Below are positions 56,947-64,000 of a DNA stretch of 64,000 bases, in pieces. Under the pieces are notes generated by a model. It ran no database searches. It was given only the letters and a program-made list of their open reading frames with translations, and was not told the origin of the DNA. Every line of letters begins with the position of its first letter. Positions within the stretch are counted from its first letter, which is position 1. The translations under genes and the position numbers were made by a program. The stretch comes from Homarus americanus (Eukaryota; Arthropoda; Malacostraca; Decapoda; Nephropidae): positions 2,052,838 through 2,116,837 of the forward strand of contig NW_024732415.1 in assembly GCF_018991925.1 (NCBI RefSeq). Direction: 5' to 3'.

Positions 56947-59900
56947 TTGGTGGGTCTGTGTTCTTTGGAGAAGTTTCGCTATAGTTAGCTTATTAGGCTA
57001 ACTATATTTATTCTCAGCCTCGACCTTCTCAAAGTGTTCATCCCAAAAGGTCTGTTTCTTCCCACGCCAAAAATATAGTTATGGGAGAAAAAATATAAAT
57101 TCTTGTCTTGTAAAAAATAAAAAAAATAAATAAAAAATGCAATGATACAGTTTATTGTTTGTAATAAATTTGAGATTAACATATCGTAGATTCGGTGTGG
57201 TTTTGTAGTCATGTGTACACAGTATGTGGTATTTATCAACGAGTTATAATATTGACAGTGAGTGAGTGATGCCCTGGTGCAATGGTGATGATAAATGTAT
57301 TGAAGGTCATGGTGTTAATATGGAACGCGGTGTTGGGAGTGGGAGGGAGTATACAGTAAGCTAGGCTCCATTACATATTGTGTTATCTACTGGAGCTGCC
57401 TCCGATATAAAAATGCTTCCAAAGATTATTAACGTTTCGCATTTCTTACAATAATGATGATATTCAAAATAACAATATAATTTACACAACAAATTAAAGT
57501 GAAAGGTAGTTTGTCACAAAGATAGCGTTCAATATTAATGAGGCAATTAACCTCAGTTGCGATAATCCATGAACATTATTAAGTAGAATGGTATCTAGAT
57601 ATTCAAATAACTAAAGCTCCCGAGATAATCCATCCAGCGATTACGAATATATCAGTGGGATTTATGAAGTTGATGGTGTTAGGTGGTGGTCCCGGGGGGT
57701 TGCGTCACCTGAGCACTAATGAACGGCACATCGGTAAAGGTGATACTGTTGTCCTGTTATTGCCAGAGGCTACAGGACAGTTGGTTTGTTTGTTCACTAA
57801 TTATCCTCTTCGCCACGTGTCAGTTCACTAGGCGCCCCGAGACGACCAAGGTGATCGGCTTCCTGAGTTTCTACGTAACTTAATCGAATAATATACGTGA
57901 CCTTAACCCTGTTGATATTTTTTACAGTATTAATCGGTAAGCAATGTAATTTATCCTTGAATGAGTTCCTGACACACTTCACTATATCCAAACAAATATG
58001 TAAACATTGGATGCGGTATATGAAACAGAAAAGTTTACTGATATCGAAACAATCAATCTGATAGCTGACCTGTTCTGTATATTACCGGGAAGTGTGGGTC
58101 TCTGTATTAAAAAATAGACCTATGTGTTCATTAAGTGATTTTTGCGATTTACTCCACATTCTGACTGCCACCATTGTACCGTAGCTTCCAGTGAGTCAAT
58201 CATTTTATGTTCTAATTCACAGTTAGTCAGATTTAAATTAATATACCCGTGTTTAAAACCAGTGTTCGTGTTTTTTTATTATTCTTGGTGTTGCCCGCTA
58301 AGTCTTTAAGATATATTACCAACATGTTGACCTCTCTGGTACACCCTTACAGTACACCTGCTCTCCCGTCTCTACTCTCCCCCCATCTTCTCCTCACTAT
58401 TTAAATAACTCATACCCCTAACGCGTATAAAAACCTTGTTAATGAGTACAAAAACAATTAAGGAGAAGCAGGAAGTATAAGAACATAAGATTTCCTACTG
58501 ATAAGTACGATAAAGTATATGTTTAAAAATGTATATGAATAAATGCAATTATACGTACTTAACTGTGCCTCGTAAGTAGAACCTGACATCTTGTACCCGG
58601 CGTCAGTAGACAAAGAGTTGAGGGAACACCATTAATAGAAGGAGATGTGTAGGTATGAGGGAGGGGGAGAAGGTCAAACCGAGCGTGGGTTGGTCAACGG
58701 TTTTACTTTTTGGTGTATATAAAGACTATTTTACATATATGTAGACGATATTAATGATGAATATTAATAAAAATAACGATAATAGCAATAATAATATTAT
58801 TTAACTATTCTCTGAGCTAATACAAATCATGCCCGCGAACCGTTTTCTTTAACTGCCGGAAACCGTATGTGCGAATCTTTGTCTCGGCAAAACTTAGTAA
58901 ACTTTGGCGCGGTTCTCACCAAAAGTTTATCATGTGAATCATGTCACATGATAATCAAACTTCCAAGTTTGGTGCAAATTCACAAGCTCGTTCTTGAGTT
59001 AATTTGGGACACGGAGACAGTACGGAACAGAAATAATACCCTGTTTCATTGGTGCATGCTGGGTTATAATAGTCACAAAGCTTCACCATGTGGCTGCGAA
59101 CATCACCAGTATTGTCCTCCAGAATGACAGAGGTCATCCAGGCTAAGGTAAGGACTCGCTCAGTGTCCAGAATGTTTACCGTTGTTTACATCGAGTCGGG
59201 TGGAAGACGGTTGGTGGCTGATTTACCGTCCCTCGACCCTCCCTTTTTGCTCTTTTGTGGTCTTTTCCGGGTTTAGTCTTAAAATTGCAAACACTTTTTT
59301 GCTCCCACAGCCTTGGTAAGCGACTGGTTCTGTATTATTGCCATCGGTGGCACAGCATTTGGCGATGCTATTGTACTATTCCAGATGTTACTAAATGTTA
59401 CATAATACTTCCTTGAGATAAATGTATAGTATATATCAGGTGCCTAAAAGAGAGCTTAGGTTATCAACTGGCTCAGCCATGTTAATATTGTTATTATTAT
59501 CCACTCTGTATCTGTGTTTTCTGGCTAAATAAACTGTTTCAATTCAATTCAATTCAATTCAATGTATTGCGAACTGATCTAATGTAATACACTATGGCGC
59601 TTATATTGCTTTCGAGGAGTATATTACCTGCTGACTTTACGTCTTTTTCTAACGTCTGATCACCTGAACCAATGCGATGGTCTAGTAGCTGGTGAAGACA
59701 ACCTTGACTTGATATACAGAGTAACAGGGGTGACTAAAGCCTTTAAGTTCTTCATATTTCCTTATTAACTTTTCGGTGAGTACAGTCACCACCCTCAGCA
59801 TATTCTGTGAACAGTTTACTTTATTAAACAATAACTTTATGCCATTTGTATTCATAATATTCTTTAGTTATGAAGAAACTTACTCACAATTTAAAAACAA

Positions 59901-62139
59901 AACGGGATATTTTACTTAGTTTTGTCCTCCATACTTATTTTTTATCGCTAACCTCCCTTCACCCTTCACCTACAGCTTCTCCATGTCTCCTCCCTCATTT
60001 TTCATAGTCGATGCTCATCTGACTGTACCTCGTGATAAACATGTTAAACAGTGTGGTGTCTGGCCTGTACCTGTGTGTTCATTCGAGTACCATTATGTGT
60101 AACTTTAATCATCACACACATCACCGTAAAATCTAACATAGTCATCCCTTTATTTATGAAATCTCTAAGACAACCTTCAGTATACTTCACCGTACCCCTG
60201 CAAGGTCAACAGCTCCCATAAGGCCATCGTGTATATCTTAACTCATTTTTTCTCTCTCAGCTTAACTCTATCACTTCCCCATTTGTAAACATTTCCTAAA
60301 ACCTCTTTCGTCCTCTCCTTTGAGTATTTATTTGGAGTATATTACATGGTCAGTAAGTATCCTTCCTTATACTTTACCTACCATGTTCAGAATAATTTTT
60401 CCTGGCATTCTTGTACTTATCCGTACTTCTGATGCTTTGGTACGGACATTACTAACCCTATCACTTTTTTAGTTACTCTTATTTTATTGTCTTCTCTACT
60501 GTGCTATCCCCGTTCTCTCATTATATCTAGTCCTACTGTACCTCTACCTTCTTCTTTGTATCCACTGTCTTCATGTTTCACTAATTTCTTCACGCTGACA
60601 AAAATCATATCAAGTAGAAATAAGTTGCCAGAAATTGTTGTGTTAAACTGGTGGGCATAAATACCGATTGTTTTCGTTCTCGCTTTTTATCCACGACGGT
60701 ATACTAAATTCAGGAATCCGGTTTAATCATAAGGAACAGTAAAACAGGTCTCATAGCCTCATTATCTGTTGGATGACTAGCGTGGAACGGTTAGTGGAAG
60801 GGTTCTTGAGTTTGTTGTCTGAGTTCTTGAGGAGGATCTTGAGTTTGTGTGTTTAAGGTAAGTGTTAATATATCCTGTTAGTCATGATTGAGGTAAGTAA
60901 CGATAGTCGAGGTATCGTCACTTTTTAATAGCAGGAAATGGTCAGTAATGTATATACAGTATAGTATATAGAATACATTCTCTGTGTCTATAGAGATGCG
61001 GGTGGCCTCAGGGAATGGTCAGGTACTATCTCCTGTCCTCCCATCCAGGCTAAGTCGGGTAACTCAGTACGGTAGTGAGTACAGTATTCCATTGTACCTG
61101 GGACTCCTTAAATGACGATTTCTCCAGATAATCGCGCTAATAACAGATGTTCGCTAGTTCTTCTAAACACGAACTGTTGTGTTACTGTTAGGTCTGACTT
61201 AGCTTGAGGCCTGCCAGTGTTGTGGTAAGTTAGGGTGAAAGTTTCCATTACCTCTTATTTTATGCACAAAGGATAACTGCCACAAGAACTGTCAATTAAT
61301 CAGACTCCTCACCAACGAATTCTTCCATATCATATGCACATTATTTGAAGTAATTTGCTTAATCATGATAGGTCTTATTACCCTGTTACGGACTGTTTCT
61401 GTGATAAACGTCTTTAATGAGAGACATCTACAAGAGTTGTTCCTCCATCCTTCAGTCGAGCAGAAGGTAAGGTAATCCTCATTTGTCCGAGGGATCACAA
61501 CGGCCAGCAACTGGTGGGGTGACTAGTTATATTTTCAGACAAGTTGACTGTCACTGATGTTTGTTTTAGTTCCACCAAAGGAGGGAAAATGAGTTCACTG
61601 ACTCTTTAAGTCATCTTGATTGATAGTTTTCGCGACCTTTTTCACACCATTTTTTTTAGCCAACTCGTCCTTCTCCGCCTCATTCATGGGTCGGGTTTCG
61701 TATCTTTTCCAGTATTTTTTTTTCCACGCAGGGAGGTAATGGCACCCTCGGTCTCCTCTACACTATGAGATCACTTTATTTACTTCTCCCATCAGGTTAC
61801 AGACGCAAAAGCTTCCTCCTCATATACAGTTTCACCGTCTTATCTATAAGTCCCGACAGCATCTCCCAGGTAAGTTCCTGACCATACATAGTGACGGTAG
61901 CCTCGCCCAGTGTCCTTAAAAAGTACGCCTTGGGTTGTAGAAGGATTCCATATATTTCAACCCATTTATCGATTCAGGCCACTGGCAGATCCAATGGGGG
62001 GACCTGGGCACGTGCCCCCAAAAAATATAATATGTCCTAATATCCAGTTCATATGGCTTTAAAATATCACTACTATACCAAAGTCTGAGAATTAAACTGG
62101 GAGGGTACAGGATTTGGGGAGGACTCCTAGTGTGGAACG
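56947..62139. other. Intergenic, mostly unrecognised
   Basis: AT-rich with no recognisable coding exon. Near 59525-59566 an AATAAA is followed by four to five ATTCA units, the kind of tail left by a retrotransposed 3' end. Several GTAAGT donors (for example after 60857 and 61224) exist but no exon can be defined. Confidence 0.4.
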
Positions 62140-63045
62140 GAGACTTCATGACTGCAAGCAGTGTGTTGTGTACCTGTGACAAGTGGGGTACCACAGGGCA
62201 GTGTATTGGGCCCGTTGTTGTTTGTTTGTTTCATAAATGACATGCCAAAAGCTATACACTCCTCCATGCAAATGTTTGCGGACGATGCCAAGTTATTCAG
62301 GGAAATTAAGAACCAAACTGACTGTGAAGAGCTACAGAAATATGTCTGCTTCAAGAGTGGTCGAAGAAACGGCTGCTAAGATTCAATGTCACCTAGGTCG
62401 TATCATATATCCCATCGGGATGAAGAAACTGCATTAATAGAGATTGAATGTGAAAAGGACCTGGGTGTGTATGTTAAAAATAAATTGAAGTTATCAGGCC
62501 ATTGCGAGAAGAAGGTGAATCAAGTGTGATGTGCTTCCCCGTCTGGTCCACGGGATATGCTCGGGACTGTTACATGATTGGAAATGTCCAAAGAAGGGCC
62601 ACCAGACTGGTGCCTGCACTACGGCAACTCAGTTATCCAGAGAGATTAGAACGCCTACAACTGCTTAGTTTATACTACAGACTTGCAAAGGGTAACCTAA
62701 CGGAAGTTTATAAACATCTCAGAGGGCACTACTCAGTCGAGTGTCCATACCTGGAACTGGCGGACGCTCGCCCCACAAGGAGTCACATCTCAAGGTTGAA
62801 GAAGCCACAAGTCCAGAAAATAGTGAGGGCAAACTTTTTCGGAGTTAGAAATGTAAACTTTTGAAACAATCCGTCAGAGAGTGTTGCGACGGCACCAAGT
62901 GTGAGTTCATTCAAGACCAGACTTAGCCAACACTGGCGAGGTACAGATACATTCAGGAGCCAGTACATGCCCAGTACTTGCCAACAGTGCGCAACAGAGA
63001 CCTGACCGACCGCCCAGTGGCGAAGAGGACAAAAGTAAATGCATA
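62140..63045 (+). mobile_element. LINE 3' half (CR1/L2-like family, copy B) with reverse transcriptase motifs
   Basis: Frame fragments in order: TSGVPQGSVLGPLLFVCFIN and FADDAKL (RT catalytic motifs B and C), EKDLGVYVKNKLKLSGHC, NVQRRATRLVPALRQLSYPE, RGHYSVECPYLELADA, RANFFGVRNVN. The FADD box keeps its aspartates but the frame is broken after 62380 by deletions. Ends with GACCTGACCGACCG and A-rich sequence. Same family as 20823, 35490 and 53220; non-functional. Confidence 0.9.
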
Positions 63046-63185
63046 CCTAAACGTGTACCAGTGCTTTATACTTAAACATGTACCTGTACACAATTTATCT
63101 ATTATTCTTATTCTGGTAAAAAGATAAGAAAGTTAAGTAGAAATTTATGGTAAAATATTGTGTTGATCATTACAGAGGTCGGCCA

Positions 63186-63430
63186 TGTGGGTGAGGGAGG
63201 GGTCATTCATACTCCTGCTGCTGCTGTCCTGGTCAGCCACTCCATGATGCGGATGTAGGAGGGATCATCCACACTATCTACTGTTGAACGTGTAATTCGC
63301 ATCGTAATGTAGGTGAGGGAAGGGTCATCCACCCCTGCTTCTGTTGGACGGGTCATCCACACGATGATGTGGATGGGGGATGGGTCATCCACCCTCCTGC
63401 TATTGGTCGGGTCATCCACACCCGCTTCCC
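63186..63430. repeat. Degenerate 60-bp tandem repeat
   Basis: Units contain GGGTCATCCAC and GTGGATG/GTAGG strings. On the minus strand the array is one open frame in which VDDPS recurs every 20 residues, showing the 60-base period directly. No protein family recognised. Confidence 0.75.
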
Positions 63431-63867
63431 AAACCTGTCGTGATCGTAAGAGTTAAACAAATGTGATGGATAACTCGCATGGATAAGACTGACAATAACT
63501 TCAATCCAGTCATCTTGAATTTTTCAGCTGTAAGCAGACTTATCTGATTTAATGTAACACATACAGTCATTCATAATTTCAAATCTACAAGATCAACCTG
63601 AGATAGTCTCTGAAGTACCACTTTCTAGAAGAGCAATGTTTTTCAGGACTCCCCATGACACTCGCATCATAGAATTGCATCTTCAAGTTTCAAGTCTTCC
63701 TCCTGGAGGGCTTGCTGAATGATCTGTGCTGCATCTTTGATTGGCTCTATCTGGTGGCTTTAATTGGGATTGATATATGAAGTACTTGATGATTTTTATG
63801 CTGTATTATTAGTTTATTTTATAACAGCATTGTTCTATCTTCATGTAATTCTGTGCTCCTCCTCCAG

Positions 63868-64000
63868 GACCGCTGGTGTAGAAGAGTGGACGACGTTGAT
63901 CCTGGGTACTGCTACAGCTGGAGGTGGAACAGCTGGGTCAGCGTCTACGCCAGAATGAACACTATCACCGTGATTAAGCCGCTATTGCTACTGTTGCTGG
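63868..64000 (+). CDS. Possible 5' exon of a secreted or membrane protein, cut by the window end
   Basis: Acceptor-like CTCCTCCTCCAG at 63856-63867, then ATG at 63955 with A at -3 opening MNTITVIKPLLLLLL to the last base. A positively charged residue followed by six leucines is what a signal peptide looks like. Only 15 residues are visible, so the product is unknown and the call may be chance. Confidence 0.4.

Noticed and set aside
58860..59280. Open frames with Cys/His (CGCEHHQYC) suggesting a zinc finger or LINE RNase H tail
   Set aside because: No consistent spacing with any family I can name, and the frame is short.
62237..62437. Second open frame over the LINE reverse transcriptase
   Set aside because: Out-of-frame shadow of the FADD-containing frame.

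Overview
The window is nuclear DNA of an animal. Coding exons are short, bounded by GT-AG introns of about 130 to 4,500 bases, and embedded in AT-rich sequence full of microsatellites, small TA-flanked DNA transposons and dead LINE fragments. The style of repeats (LINE 3' ends, many pogo/Tigger-like MITEs, scattered TACTGTA pentamer stacks, short AACCTAACC tracts) points to an arthropod, most likely a decapod crustacean. That assignment is an inference; no diagnostic gene settles it.

Two protein genes can be reconstructed exon by exon, both on the + strand. The first (2-13559) is the 3' part of a class V P4-ATPase (ATP10 family, phospholipid flippase). Its upstream exons, including the DKTGT phosphorylation site, lie before base 1. 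It carries the end of the nucleotide-binding domain, the P domain (TGDK, GDGAND) and transmembrane helices M5-M10, and it has two in-phase candidate last exons. The second (25166-37937) is complete: eight exons, 862 residues, with a matrin-type zinc finger, an RRM, a split nucleotidyltransferase with three catalytic aspartates, and a long C-terminal exon. This is the architecture of TUT1/Star-PAP, the nuclear U6 snRNA uridylyltransferase and poly(A) polymerase. A third gene may begin at the right edge (63955), where a Met is followed by a leucine-run signal peptide.

Between and after these genes the DNA is repeat-derived. 14-25 kb holds a nested pair of MITEs and a LINE 3' end. The TUT1 introns hold RTE-like and CR1/L2-like LINE pieces, a Tc1-like MITE, a Tigger-like MITE and a THAP-like fragment. 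38-51 kb is a MITE cluster: Tc1-like at 38.6 kb; pogo/Tigger-like at 40.5, 42.3, 46.0, 47.7 and about 51 kb; a fold-back element at 44.7 kb. It also holds a 29-bp minisatellite with higher-order structure (41.3-42.0 kb). 51-64 kb contains a tRNA-derived SINE, a tRNA-like sequence, internally deleted LINE copies and three small degenerate tandem repeats, with long stretches where nothing could be recognised.

No operon, CRISPR array, phage or bacterial system is present. The most interesting items are: the dispersed heptamers TACAGTA/TACTGTA, which match the expected excision footprint of TA-inserting transposons; the alternative C-termini of the flippase; candidate SUMO-interacting motifs in TUT1; a 537-bp Tigger-like element that still encodes an isolated DNA-binding domain; and the minisatellite higher-order repeat.
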